The notes under the pieces are model-generated. The model saw only the letters and a program-made list of their open reading frames with translations. It searched no databases and was not told where the DNA came from. Positions 10,455 to 19,628 of a stretch of DNA of 64,000 nucleotides are shown here, piece after piece. Both the position numbers and the translations under genes were made by a program. Origin of the DNA: Anaerobiospirillum thomasii (GTDB lineage: Bacteria; Pseudomonadota; Gammaproteobacteria; Enterobacterales; Succinivibrionaceae); assembly GCF_900445255.1 (NCBI RefSeq), contig NZ_UAPU01000005.1:135001-199000 (forward strand), written 5' to 3'. The stretch's first letter is position 1. Each line of letters begins with the position of its first letter.

Positions 10455-12923
10455 ATGTTAAAGTTTTTTGCGTCATGTCCTTTAGGCCTTGAGGGGCTGT
10501 TATTTAATGAAATTGTAAGTCTTAATATAGCCAAGGCCAAAGAGACAACAGCAGGTGTCTCATTTGAAGGCACTATGGAAGATGGCATGAGATTATGCCT
10601 GTACTCCCATTTTGCCTCACGTATTTTACTTACCTTATCCACCTTTAACTGTGAGGATGATACCGATCTGTATCTTGGCGCCAACGGTATTGCCTGGGAA
10701 AATTACTTTACATCAGATAAAACTATCTCTGTTGAGTTTTCAGGTACCAATGACAAACTGCGCAATACACAGTACTCAGCTTTAAAGATTAAAGATGCCA
10801 TCTGTGACAGACTGGTCAAAGCCTATGGCAGCCGTCCTGATGTAGATAAGCACAACTCTGATGTACGTATTTATGCCCACCTTCTAAAATACGGTGAGGC
10901 CACCATTACTTTAGATTTAAGCGGCTCTCCTTTACATCAAAGAGAGTATCACCGCGGTACAGGTATTGCTCCTTTAAAGGAAAATCTGGCAGCTGCCATG
11001 GTGGTAAGAGCAGGTTATGACAATTTTAACTTTATAGATCCAATGTGCGGCTCAGGTACACTGCTTTTAGAGGCCGCTCTGTATGCTACAGATACAGCCC
11101 CGGGCCTTAAACGCAGTCGCTTTGGCTTTTTACATCTTAAAGATTTTGATGAGAACAAATGGCAGGAAATGCTCTTTGAGGCCAAGGTCAGATCAAACAG
11201 AGGCCTTAAAAGCGCTCTTGAGAAAAATATCTGCATACATGGCTTTGATGCTGACTCAAATATGGTATCAATTGCGCAGCAGAATGCTAAAAAGGCAGGC
11301 TTTGGTGATCTTATAAAAGTTTCAGCCTGCTCAGTTGCAAAGATGTACAATCCTTTTGACAATGATCTGCATGTCACCTTAGTTACCAATCCGCCATATG
11401 GTCAGAGAATGGGTAACTTCAATGAGCTTATTGCTCTTTACAGCGATCTTGGTCTTAAGATCAAGCAGAATTTCAAAGGCTCAAGAGCTGCCATTATCTC
11501 AACCTCAACAGACTTGCTCTCATGTCTGCGTCTGTCATATGACAAGAGCTACAAGCTCTATAACGGCTCGCTTTTATGTCAGTTAAGAGTATTTGAAATT
11601 GATGACAGCCGCGATATGGCAGGATCAGAGGGTTCAGCAAAAGATGAAATTGCTGTAGATTTTGCCAACCGTCTTGTCAAAAATCTAAAGACACTGAACA
11701 AGTGGGCTGAGGGTGTCAATACTGATGCCTATCGTGTCTATGATGCCGATCTGCCAGATTATCAGGCCTGTATTGATAAATACGGTCCATACTATGTAAT
11801 TCAGGAGTATGCAGCTCCATCATCTGTCTCTGCCAATATTGCAAGACGCCGTGTGCTTGATATGATTGCCGCCACCATAAGAGTGACAGGCTCTGATGGT
11901 GAACATGTGGTGCTAAAAGAGCGTGAAAGACAAAGAGGTAGCAGTCAGTATGAAAAATCTCAACAGCAAAAGCATGACTTTTTTAGTGTGCATGAGGGCA
12001 GCATCAACTACAGAGTCAATGTACATGACTACCTTGATACAGGACTGTTTTTAGATGCAAGGCCTATACGTGAAAAAATCAAGGCCTTAGCCTCTGGCAA
12101 GGATTTTTTAAATCTCTTTGCCTATACAGCATCTGCCTCTGTGGCTGCCGCCATGGGCGGTGCTTTGAGCACTGTATCTGTTGATATGAGCCGCACCTAT
12201 CTTGAGTGGGGTATGGAGAACTTCAGGCAGAACAATATTGATCTTGCCTCCCATGATTTTGTGCAGGCTGACTGTCTTGCCTATATTTCAAATCCTACAG
12301 ATAAGAAGTACGATTTAATCTATATAGATCCGCCAACCTTCTCAAACTCCAAGCGTATGGAGTCAACCTTTGAGGTGCAGCGTGATCATGTGGCTCTTTT
12401 ATCCAACCTTACAGGTCATCTAAAAGATGGCGGCAGTATTATTTTCTGCACCAACAAGCGCAATTTCAATATTGACGGTAAGAAGCTTGCCCTCTATGGC
12501 CTTGAGTTTGAGGATATTTCAAAGGCTACCATTCCACGAGATTTTATGCGCAGACAGCAGATTCACTCCTGCTATATTCTTGCCTTTGATGAGTCTAAAA
12601 AGCAGCTTGATCCTGTGCCTATTGTTGAGCAGAAGGCTGTTCCTAAGTGGTCTGGATCTGTTAAAAAGAGCAGTTATAGCAGCTCATCTTTTGACAGAAA
12701 CTCAGATAGAGGCTCTGACCGAGGCTTTAACAGAGATAACAAAGATAGAGACTTTAACTCACGCAGCAGCGCCTATGGCGGCAGACAGAACAGATCAAAG
12801 GGCTTTAAGGTAGGCTCCATGACCTTTAATAAAGATGGCAGAATCAATTCTGATTCACGCTCTGACAGATCTGAGCGTCGTCCTGCCCGCAAGGCACGCG
12901 TCTGGGGCCCTGTTGACAGTTAG
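10455..12923 (+). CDS. rlmL: Bifunctional 23S rRNA methyltransferase RlmKL
   Basis: Methylates 23S rRNA at G2445 (m2G) and G2069 (m7G) during large-subunit assembly. The N-terminal THUMP region is followed by the first Rossmann methyltransferase (IDPMCGSGTLLLEAAL, then the catalytic NPPYGQRMG near residue 312). The second methyltransferase has LNLFAYTASASVAA and IDPPTFSNSKRM near residues 620-632. E. coli RlmKL has 702 residues; this one has 822. The extra part is a C-terminal tail from about residue 715, rich in Ser, Arg, Asp, Gly and Asn and probably disordered. First gene of a tight run with uup (nine bases away), rnm and ydfG. Confidence 0.95.
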   Translation: MLKFFASCPLGLEGLLFNEIVSLNIAKAKETTAGVSFEGTMEDGMRLCLYSHFASRILLTLSTFNCEDDTDLYLGANGIAWENYFTSDKTISVEFSGTNDKLRNTQYSALKIKDAICDRLVKAYGSRPDVDKHNSDVRIYAHLLKYGEATITLDLSGSPLHQREYHRGTGIAPLKENLAAAMVVRAGYDNFNFIDPMCGSGTLLLEAALYATDTAPGLKRSRFGFLHLKDFDENKWQEMLFEAKVRSNRGLKSALEKNICIHGFDADSNMVSIAQQNAKKAGFGDLIKVSACSVAKMYNPFDNDLHVTLVTNPPYGQRMGNFNELIALYSDLGLKIKQNFKGSRAAIISTSTDLLSCLRLSYDKSYKLYNGSLLCQLRVFEIDDSRDMAGSEGSAKDEIAVDFANRLVKNLKTLNKWAEGVNTDAYRVYDADLPDYQACIDKYGPYYVIQEYAAPSSVSANIARRRVLDMIAATIRVTGSDGEHVVLKERERQRGSSQYEKSQQQKHDFFSVHEGSINYRVNVHDYLDTGLFLDARPIREKIKALASGKDFLNLFAYTASASVAAAMGGALSTVSVDMSRTYLEWGMENFRQNNIDLASHDFVQADCLAYISNPTDKKYDLIYIDPPTFSNSKRMESTFEVQRDHVALLSNLTGHLKDGGSIIFCTNKRNFNIDGKKLALYGLEFEDISKATIPRDFMRRQQIHSCYILAFDESKKQLDPVPIVEQKAVPKWSGSVKKSSYSSSSFDRNSDRGSDRGFNRDNKDRDFNSRSSAYGGRQNRSKGFKVGSMTFNKDGRINSDSRSDRSERRPARKARVWGPVDS

Positions 12924-12932
12924 GATAGACAG

Positions 12933-14813
12933 ATGGCTTTAATTACTTTAAATGAGGCAAGCCTGGCCTTTGGCGATGAGGCCTTGCTTGACAAGGCTGA
13001 TTTTGCCCTTGAGGAAAATGAGCGCGTCTGCCTTGTAGGACGCAATGGTACAGGCAAATCATCACTTTTAAAACTCTTATGCGGCATCAATACCTTAGAT
13101 GACGGGCGCATGATTGTAAGACAGGGGCTTAATATTGCCCGTCTTGAGCAGGATCCGCCTGATCTAAAGCAGGGCTGTGCCTACAATATGGTAGCCATGG
13201 CCTTAGGTGAGTGCGGAGAGCATTTAAATAATGTCTTTAACGGCACAGATACAAACGGTGAGTCAGCAGCCTATCTTGAAAAGCATGATATGTGGTACAA
13301 GGATGGAGTTATAAGAAAGGTTTTAAATAAACTCTCCATAGATGTTGCCACACCACTTGAGTCCTTATCCGGCGGCTGGATGAGAAAGGCGGCTTTAGCC
13401 CGTGCCTTGTCATTGGAGCCTGAGGTTTTGCTTTTAGATGAGCCTACCAACCATCTTGATATTGAGACTATTGCCTTTTTGGAGCAGTATTTAAAAGGCT
13501 TTAACGGAGCTATTGTCTTTATCTCCCATGACCGAGCCTTTACGGACTCTCTTGCCACACGCATTGTCGAGCTTGACCGAGGCAAGCTTTATTCATACCC
13601 AGGCCGCTTTGATAAATATATTGAGCTTAGGGATGAAAGACTGCGCAAAGAGGAGCTCTATCGCAAGGAGTTTGACCGTGTGCTTGCTGAGGAGGAGGCC
13701 TGGATCAGACGAGGCGTTAAAGCCCGTCTTGCGCGCAATGAAGGTCGTGTGCGCGATTTAAAGCAGCTGCGTGAGGAGCGTGCCGCCCGTCGTGACAGAC
13801 AAGGTCGCGTCAAGATGCAGGTAAGTGAGGCTGAAAAGTCTGGCAATATAGTCTTTGAGCTTAGCGGCATCAGTGTTGACTATGAAGGCACAAGAATTAT
13901 TGATAATTTTGCAGCTACTGTCATGCGCTCTGACAGAATTGGTATTGTAGGTCCAAATGGTGCTGGCAAAACCACATTGATTAAGGTGCTTTTAGGGCAG
14001 CTAAAGCCTGATGAGGGCAAGGTTAAAGTAGGCTCAAATGTTATCTATCAGTATTTTGATCAGTATCATGAGACACTAGAGCTTGATAAGAGTGTAGCTG
14101 ACAATGTGGCCGAGGGCCGTCAGGATATTACCCTTGGTAACAAGACTTTACATGTTATATCCTATCTTAAGGACTTTTTATTTACAGCCCGCCGTGCGCT
14201 CTCTCCTGCCTCTGTTCTCTCAGGCGGTGAGAAAAACCGTCTGATGCTGGCGCGCATGTTCTGCAGACCATGCAATGTGCTTATTTTAGATGAGCCTACC
14301 AACGATCTTGATCTTGAGACTTTAGAGCTTTTAGAGGATCTTATTGCCTCATTTAAAGGCACAGTTATAGTCATAAGTCATGACAGACGCTTTATTGACA
14401 AGGTGGCCACCGAGACCTGGGTCTTTGATGGTAAAGGGCATATTGAAACTATTGTTGGCGGCTGGTCTGATGTGCTTGCCTACTACAGACGTGTCGAGCT
14501 TGAAAATGCCTCAAAAAATACTGCTGTAACTAAAACTTCTGTCAAAGAGGGTAAAGAGGGCAAACGTGCAGCTCCTGCTGTAAATGATAAAAAAGGCTTA
14601 TCTTTTACACAAAAACATGAATTAGAGCAGCTTCCTGATAAAATTGATGAGCTTGAGCAGGCTCTTTCGCAGCTTGATGAGAAGATTGCCGATCCTGCCT
14701 TGTATCAGGATGGCAGCGACAAGGTTAAGGAAGTTATGCAAAAGCGTGATGAGCTGCAGTCTGCGCTTGATGATCTGTATAGTAAATGGGAGGAGCTTAG
14801 TGCTCTTGAGTAG
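12933..14813 (+). CDS. uup: ABC-F ATPase Uup
   Basis: A soluble ABC-F protein with two nucleotide-binding domains and no membrane segments. Domain 1 has Walker A GRNGTGKSS near residues 36-44, signature LSGGWMRKA and Walker B LLLDEPTNHLD. Domain 2 has GPNGAGKTT near residue 345, signature LSGGEKNR and LILDEPTNDLD. The C-terminal 85 residues form the coiled coil typical of Uup (ELEQLPDKIDELEQAL). Uup acts at the ribosome and affects transposon excision in E. coli. It follows rlmKL by nine bases and precedes rnm by eight, so one transcript is likely. Confidence 0.93.
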   Translation: MALITLNEASLAFGDEALLDKADFALEENERVCLVGRNGTGKSSLLKLLCGINTLDDGRMIVRQGLNIARLEQDPPDLKQGCAYNMVAMALGECGEHLNNVFNGTDTNGESAAYLEKHDMWYKDGVIRKVLNKLSIDVATPLESLSGGWMRKAALARALSLEPEVLLLDEPTNHLDIETIAFLEQYLKGFNGAIVFISHDRAFTDSLATRIVELDRGKLYSYPGRFDKYIELRDERLRKEELYRKEFDRVLAEEEAWIRRGVKARLARNEGRVRDLKQLREERAARRDRQGRVKMQVSEAEKSGNIVFELSGISVDYEGTRIIDNFAATVMRSDRIGIVGPNGAGKTTLIKVLLGQLKPDEGKVKVGSNVIYQYFDQYHETLELDKSVADNVAEGRQDITLGNKTLHVISYLKDFLFTARRALSPASVLSGGEKNRLMLARMFCRPCNVLILDEPTNDLDLETLELLEDLIASFKGTVIVISHDRRFIDKVATETWVFDGKGHIETIVGGWSDVLAYYRRVELENASKNTAVTKTSVKEGKEGKRAAPAVNDKKGLSFTQKHELEQLPDKIDELEQALSQLDEKIADPALYQDGSDKVKEVMQKRDELQSALDDLYSKWEELSALE

Positions 14814-14821
14814 AGATAAAT

Positions 14822-15673
14822 ATGCGCGAGAAAATTGATCTGCATTGTCATACCAATATATCAGATGGTGCTCTAAGTCCTGAGCAGATAGTCTCAAGAG
14901 CCATAGGTTATGGTTTAAGTCATCTGGCTATAACCGATCATGATACAGTAGGAGCCTATGACAGAGCCTGCGTGCAGGCACAGGGCAGCGACCTTACTGT
15001 AATACCTGGTATTGAGATTTCAACAACTTTTAACAGCGTGCAGATTCATATTGTAGGTCTGTTTTTAGATACAAAAAATCAAAAGCTTTTAGATCTAATT
15101 AAAAGGCAGCGTGTACAGCGTGAAGAGAGGGCTGCGCTTATAGGGCACAAGCTTGAGAAGCTGGGCTTTAAGGATGCTCTTTTAAAAACTCAGGCCATGG
15201 CCGGAGATAACGCTGTTATCACCCGTGGCAATTATGCAAGATATCTCTTTTCAACTGGACTTTTTGCTACGCAGGATGAGGCTTTTAACAAATACCTTAA
15301 AAAGGGTGGCAGAGCCTATGTCAACACACAGTGGATAAGTGTGGAGGAGGCCTGCTCAATTATTGTTCACTCAGGCGGTGTGGCTGTGCTTGCCCATCCT
15401 AAGCGCTATACTATGACTAACAGCAAACTGCGTCTTTTAATTGAGCATTTTAAAGAGGCAGGAGGTATGGCCCTTGAAGTGTCATCCTCACAGCAAAGTC
15501 CTGCTGACAGAGACTATTTGGCCTCATTGTGTGAGCGCTATGAGATGTATGGCAGCGTAGGCTCTGACTTTCACAGTGAAGGGCCATGGCGCGATCTTGG
15601 ACTTAATTTAAAACTGCCTGAGAAGGTAAAGCCCGTATGGACACTGCCACAGGCACAGGCCTTTGGCTTTTAA
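14822..15673 (+). CDS. rnm: PHP-domain 5'-3' exoribonuclease RNase AM (YciV/TrpH)
   Basis: A 283-residue PHP phosphoesterase. Metal-binding motifs are visible: DLHCHTNISDG at the N-terminus, AITDHDTVGAY near residue 40, a conserved GIEIS, AVLAHPKRY and GSDFHSEG near the C-terminus. E. coli RNase AM removes nucleotides from RNA 5' ends and matures rRNA 5' ends. The start lies eight bases behind uup. The neighbour ydfG follows in the same direction, and yciO, the partner of yciV in E. coli, lies just beyond it on the other strand. Confidence 0.92.
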   Translation: MREKIDLHCHTNISDGALSPEQIVSRAIGYGLSHLAITDHDTVGAYDRACVQAQGSDLTVIPGIEISTTFNSVQIHIVGLFLDTKNQKLLDLIKRQRVQREERAALIGHKLEKLGFKDALLKTQAMAGDNAVITRGNYARYLFSTGLFATQDEAFNKYLKKGGRAYVNTQWISVEEACSIIVHSGGVAVLAHPKRYTMTNSKLRLLIEHFKEAGGMALEVSSSQQSPADRDYLASLCERYEMYGSVGSDFHSEGPWRDLGLNLKLPEKVKPVWTLPQAQAFGF

Positions 15674-15691
15674 AATATAAAAGAGGTTTTT

Positions 15692-16462
15692 ATGTTATAT
15701 TCAACAGCTTTGGTAACAGGAGCATCTGCAGGTTTTGGCAGAGCTATATGTAAGTCACTTGTCAAAGATGGTTTAAAGGTCATAGCCTGTGCCCGTCGCG
15801 AGGATAAACTGCAGTCCCTGCGCGATGAGCTTGGTGAGGCTCTTTTACCTGTGGTGCTTGATGTAACAGATAATGAGGCCATTGACAGGGTACTGTCCTC
15901 ACTGCCTGATGGCTTTAAAGATATTGATGTGCTTGTCAACAATGCTGGTCTGGCTCTTGGTCTTAACAAGATACAGGATAGCACCATGTCTGATATGCAG
16001 ATTATGCTTGATACCAATATCAAGGGTCTGGTGGCTATGACAGCTGCTGTAAGTAAATCAATGATGGCAAGAAACAAGGGCTTTATTATCAATCTGGGCT
16101 CCATTGCAGGAGACTGGCCATATACAGGCGGCAATATCTATGGTGCCAGCAAGGCCTTTGTAGCTCAGTTTAGCCGCAATCTAAGAACAGATTTTCACGG
16201 CAGCGCCATAAAGGTCTGCTGCATCAAGCCAGGTCTGTGCTCTGATACTGAATTTTCCTATGTTCGCTTTGCAGGTGATGAGGGTAGAGTCAAGGCTACC
16301 TATGACAATGTTGAGGCTATAACTCCTGAGGATATTGCCTCATTAGTCTCCTACCTTGTGTCACTGCCACGTCATGTCAATATCAATGATATTGAGATGA
16401 TGCCTGTAGCTCAGTGCTATGCAGGACCTGCTGTAGTCAAGGGCGATATATTTACTAAATAA
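15692..16462 (+). CDS. ydfG: NADP-dependent short-chain dehydrogenase YdfG
   Basis: A 256-residue SDR enzyme. It has the nucleotide-binding motif TGASAGFG, the NNAG motif (VLVNNAGLALG) and the catalytic YGASK tetrad segment (GGNIYGASKAF). It matches E. coli YdfG nearly to the end (HVNINDIEMMPV). YdfG reduces 3-hydroxy-acid semialdehydes such as malonic semialdehyde and serine-derived 2-aminomalonate semialdehyde. AGAGG lies upstream of the ATG. Last gene of the rlmKL run. Confidence 0.9.
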   Translation: MLYSTALVTGASAGFGRAICKSLVKDGLKVIACARREDKLQSLRDELGEALLPVVLDVTDNEAIDRVLSSLPDGFKDIDVLVNNAGLALGLNKIQDSTMSDMQIMLDTNIKGLVAMTAAVSKSMMARNKGFIINLGSIAGDWPYTGGNIYGASKAFVAQFSRNLRTDFHGSAIKVCCIKPGLCSDTEFSYVRFAGDEGRVKATYDNVEAITPEDIASLVSYLVSLPRHVNINDIEMMPVAQCYAGPAVVKGDIFTK

Positions 16463-16478
16463 AGGATAGTTATAAAGA

Positions 16479-16504
16479 CTCAAGGCCACTTAAGTGGCCT
16501 TGAG
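16479..16504. terminator. Bidirectional terminator between ydfG and yciO
   Basis: A perfect eleven-base-pair hairpin, CTCAAGGCCAC / GTGGCCTTGAG with loop TTAA, between two convergent genes. T tracts are weak on both sides. Confidence 0.75.
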
Positions 16505-16512
16505 AGTAAGAG

Positions 16513-17139
16513 CTATTCTTCAAATGGGGCAGGATCACCACCACCTACACGACGGATAAGAGGCACACCATCCTCAAAGCGTATAACAGTGGTAGGCTCT
16601 GTGGTAAGCACTCCGCCATCGACAATGACATCAACAAGCGATCCTATCTTGTCATTGATCTCCACAGGATCATTCTCAGCCTCTTCACAGTCTGGCATAA
16701 TAAGAGAGCAGCTCATCAAAGGCTCTCCAACCTCCTCCATTAAAGCCTCAATAATGGCACCTCTAGGTACGCGTATACCAATAGTTTTTCTTTTTTCATT
16801 CATTAAACGGCGCGGTACTTCCTTGGTGGCCGGCAGAATAAAGGTATAGGCACCTGGTGTATTGTGCTTTAACAGACGAAATTCATTGTTGCCGATTTTT
16901 GCAAATGTTGATAATTCAGACAGATCGCGGCAAAGCAGGGTAAAGTTGTGATTTTTTGAAATCTTTCTTATGGCAATAATACGCTCCATGGCGCTTTTAT
17001 CGCCTAGTGTGCAGCACAGAGCATAGGCTGAATCTGTTGGAATCACAGCTACACCGCCGTTTAGAATAATCTCGCTGGCCTGTTTTATAAAACGGCTCTG
17101 CGGATTGTCAGGATGTATACTGATAAATTTAGCACTCAT
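16513..17139 (-). CDS. yciO: YciO-type Sua5/YrdC-domain protein
   Basis: A 208-residue YrdC-fold protein. It follows E. coli YciO closely: SIHPDNPQSRFIKQA at the start, PTDSAYALCC, the KTIGIRVPRG segment and CSLIMP. The family relates to threonylcarbamoyl-AMP synthase (t6A tRNA modification), though YciO is thought to be a side paralogue of TsaC. It stands on the minus strand, convergent with the rlmKL operon. Confidence 0.9.
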   Translation of the reverse strand: MSAKFISIHPDNPQSRFIKQASEIILNGGVAVIPTDSAYALCCTLGDKSAMERIIAIRKISKNHNFTLLCRDLSELSTFAKIGNNEFRLLKHNTPGAYTFILPATKEVPRRLMNEKRKTIGIRVPRGAIIEALMEEVGEPLMSCSLIMPDCEEAENDPVEINDKIGSLVDVIVDGGVLTTEPTTVIRFEDGVPLIRRVGGGDPAPFEE

Positions 17140-17192
17140 ATAAATTCCATGTTTTAAAAGTATGCCAGCATCTAGCTATGGCACATAAAAAT

Positions 17193-17219
17193 AGAGCCGG
17201 AATTACAGCTTCCGGCCCT
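17193..17219 (-). terminator. Terminator behind trhP
   Basis: Hairpin GCCGGAA / TTCCGGC with a seven-base loop, just behind the trhP stop. On the minus strand it is followed by TCTATTTTT. Confidence 0.65.
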
Positions 17220-17235
17220 TTATTATAGTATAAAC

Positions 17236-18495
17236 TTACTGTTTGTGCTCGTATTCTCTGTCAACACGCAGCAGTGTGCAAGTCTGCAGATTTAGCTTTT
17301 TATCACACTCAAGACTTACATAATAGCCATCACCAGGAGCCACCTCCATTGGATTGCCATTCTTGTCGCACAAGGTAGCTGCATTGACATCAATTCTGCC
17401 CTGTGGAGTATAGATTATAAGTTTTGATTTTGACTCAAAACGGTTTTTAACCTTGATAAAGATCCTGCCGTTCTCCTGTTTGTCAACCTCACCTACAATC
17501 TGCCAGGCACCAGGATTTGGAGAGTTGGTCTCATACTCCTGGGTCTCATCAGGACGATGCGGCTCTAAAAGACCTGTGGTGTAGGAGCGGGCAGGGATTG
17601 AGTTTACAATCTCATAAGACTCATGAGGGATCTCACCGCCATCTGCAATTGAGTCAATGGCAATTCTGTAGGCACGTGACATGGCGCCTGCGTAAAATGG
17701 CGATCTGGAGCGGCCCTCAATCTTTAGAGAGTCAACACCTATTTCCATAAGGCGTTTGATAAGAGGCAGGGCGCACAGATCCTTTGAGTTTAAAAGATAT
17801 GAGCCATGCTCATCCTCCTCAATTGGCATCCACTCGCCTTTTCTTTGTGAAGTCTCTTCAATCTCGGCAGTTATGGAGCGTACATTAAAGCCCCAGCGGC
17901 AGGCATTGTTGCAGGTGCCGACATTGGCATCGCGGCGCGAGAGCATGCCAGAGATTAAACAGCGTCCTGATACGGCTATACATAAGGCGCCGTGCACAAA
18001 GACCTCAAGCTCCATGTCAGGACACTCATTGCGTATCATCTCAATTTCATTTAAAGACAGCTCACGGGCTAAAATTACACGCTCAACACCGATTTTCTGC
18101 CAGAATTTGACAGTGCCTGAGTTTACGCAGTTGGCCTGTACTGACAGGTGCACAGGAATTTCAGGATGTCTTTCACGGGCCTCCATTATAAGACCAGGAT
18201 CGGCCATAATAAAGGCATCAGGCTTTAGTGTCGCCACCTTGTCAAGATCAGGGGTAAAGGCCTTGGTTCTGCGTACATGAGGAATAACATTAAGAACAGC
18301 AAAGAATTTCTTGCCATGCTCATGGACAAGATTAATGCCTCTTTGAAAATCCTCTCTTTCAAAACCGTTGCCGCGTACGCGCAGTGACCAGCGGGGAATA
18401 CCGGCATAGATGGCATCAGCACCATAGGCAAGTGCCATCTGTAGATGTTTGTAGCTACCTGCCGGTGCTAATAGTTCAGGCTTTTTCACAATCAA
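17236..18495 (-). CDS. trhP: tRNA 5-hydroxyuridine modification protein TrhP (YegQ, U32 family)
   Basis: A 419-residue U32-family protein. It shows KPELLAPAGSYKHLQMAL, the ADPGLIM segment, LSVQANCVNSGTVKFW, EVFVHGALC and the U32 cysteine signature GTCNNACRW, all collinear with E. coli YegQ. TrhP hydroxylates wobble uridine U34 in tRNA using prephenate, with an iron-sulfur cluster held by the conserved cysteines. It is about 30 residues shorter than E. coli YegQ; the loss is in the middle, after the cysteine motif. The gene overlaps the end of rdgC by 20 bases, so the two are co-transcribed. Confidence 0.9.
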   Translation of the reverse strand: MIVKKPELLAPAGSYKHLQMALAYGADAIYAGIPRWSLRVRGNGFEREDFQRGINLVHEHGKKFFAVLNVIPHVRRTKAFTPDLDKVATLKPDAFIMADPGLIMEARERHPEIPVHLSVQANCVNSGTVKFWQKIGVERVILARELSLNEIEMIRNECPDMELEVFVHGALCIAVSGRCLISGMLSRRDANVGTCNNACRWGFNVRSITAEIEETSQRKGEWMPIEEDEHGSYLLNSKDLCALPLIKRLMEIGVDSLKIEGRSRSPFYAGAMSRAYRIAIDSIADGGEIPHESYEIVNSIPARSYTTGLLEPHRPDETQEYETNSPNPGAWQIVGEVDKQENGRIFIKVKNRFESKSKLIIYTPQGRIDVNAATLCDKNGNPMEVAPGDGYYVSLECDKKLNLQTCTLLRVDREYEHKQ

Positions 18496-19399
18496 AAATC
18501 TCTACAATTGAATCAATAAGTGAAGTTAAAATGTCAGATTGCAGAATAAGGTGCGACTGCATGTCAGCAATGGCATCCTCACTCTTTTCAGGCAGATTCT
18601 TTTCAAGATACTGATCTTCAGGGCGCATACGCTTGAATGAAAGATCGGATCCTAAAACAAAACTGATGCTGTCCTCAAAGGTCAGCTGAATATCGGTTAT
18701 AACCTTGCCAGCTTCAATATGATTTAATACCTCATCAGAGGTTAAAAGCTCACGGCTGACTTTAACCACGCCGCCTTCATCATCACCGCTCTTTAAGGTG
18801 GCATCGCCGCCTAAAACAAAGATCTGAGGCAGAGCTGCATCCTTGACCCAGGATGTCATTCTGTCTTCAATTACACAGCGTGGCTGAAAGGAGCGGGCCG
18901 GGAAGGTTCCAGCAAAGGCCTCGCGCAGCATGGCTATGGCCTTTTCACTTCTTTTTGCTGATGAGGCTGCTACTGCCACATAGCCTTTATCTGAGTTGAC
19001 ATAGACTAAAAGATCGCGTCTTGTGGCAAAGGCTACAGCTAAAAGTCTATTGACAAGAGCTGTCTTAATAGTTGAAATTTCATTTTTTCTAAGTTCACGA
19101 CCAAGGCTTGCCTCTTTCTCCTCAATCTCATTTTCAAGCTCATTTTTAATCACAGAGCTTGGCAGCAGTTTGCTCTCTTCTGTAATATTAAAGAAATGGT
19201 GATTGCCATAGGAGTAGGTATAGACATCAGCATAGCGGCCGAAAATAGGAGAAAAGCCTAGGGTGGCAAGCTCCTGTGCCTGACATGGCTTGAAGGCCTT
19301 TTGTGCAATGGTCTGTTCTAAAAGCTCATCGTTTCTTAAAATCTTTTTATGTTCATCACTTAGCTCAACGGTGTAAATACGAGCATTTTTAAACCACAT
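18476..19399 (-). CDS. rdgC: Recombination-associated protein RdgC
   Basis: A 307-residue protein matching RdgC from the first residues (MWFKNARIYTV) through GFSPIFGRY and FATRRDLLVYVNSD to the C-terminus. RdgC is a ring-shaped DNA-binding protein that restrains RecA-mediated recombination. Found widely in beta- and gammaproteobacteria, so it supports the taxonomic call. First gene of a two-gene unit with trhP. Confidence 0.92.
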   Translation of the reverse strand: MWFKNARIYTVELSDEHKKILRNDELLEQTIAQKAFKPCQAQELATLGFSPIFGRYADVYTYSYGNHHFFNITEESKLLPSSVIKNELENEIEEKEASLGRELRKNEISTIKTALVNRLLAVAFATRRDLLVYVNSDKGYVAVAASSAKRSEKAIAMLREAFAGTFPARSFQPRCVIEDRMTSWVKDAALPQIFVLGGDATLKSGDDEGGVVKVSRELLTSDEVLNHIEAGKVITDIQLTFEDSISFVLGSDLSFKRMRPEDQYLEKNLPEKSEDAIADMQSHLILQSDILTSLIDSIVEIFDCEKA

Positions 19400-19597
19400 A
19401 ATCTCACCTAATCATTTAAAAATAAACGCGTGTATTTTATCAAATATTCTAAGATCTTAATGTTTATGATTAAGAATAATTATTAATGCAGGCACAATCT
19501 TTTAAAAAAGGGCATGACCACAGAGCAAAAAGGGTGGCTGCTTTTATAAAAAAAGATAATAAAGATCTGTTATTAAAGATAAAAGGTGTCAAAGACA

Positions 19598-19625
19598 ATA
19601 TCATGCCTGACATGAGGCATGATAT
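19598..19625 (-). terminator. Hairpin behind the SotB-like gene
   Basis: Perfect eleven-base-pair stem ATATCATGCCT / AGGCATGATAT with a six-base loop, ending four bases from the stop codon. Only a weak T tract follows on the minus strand. Confidence 0.6.
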
Positions 19626-19628
19626 GGC

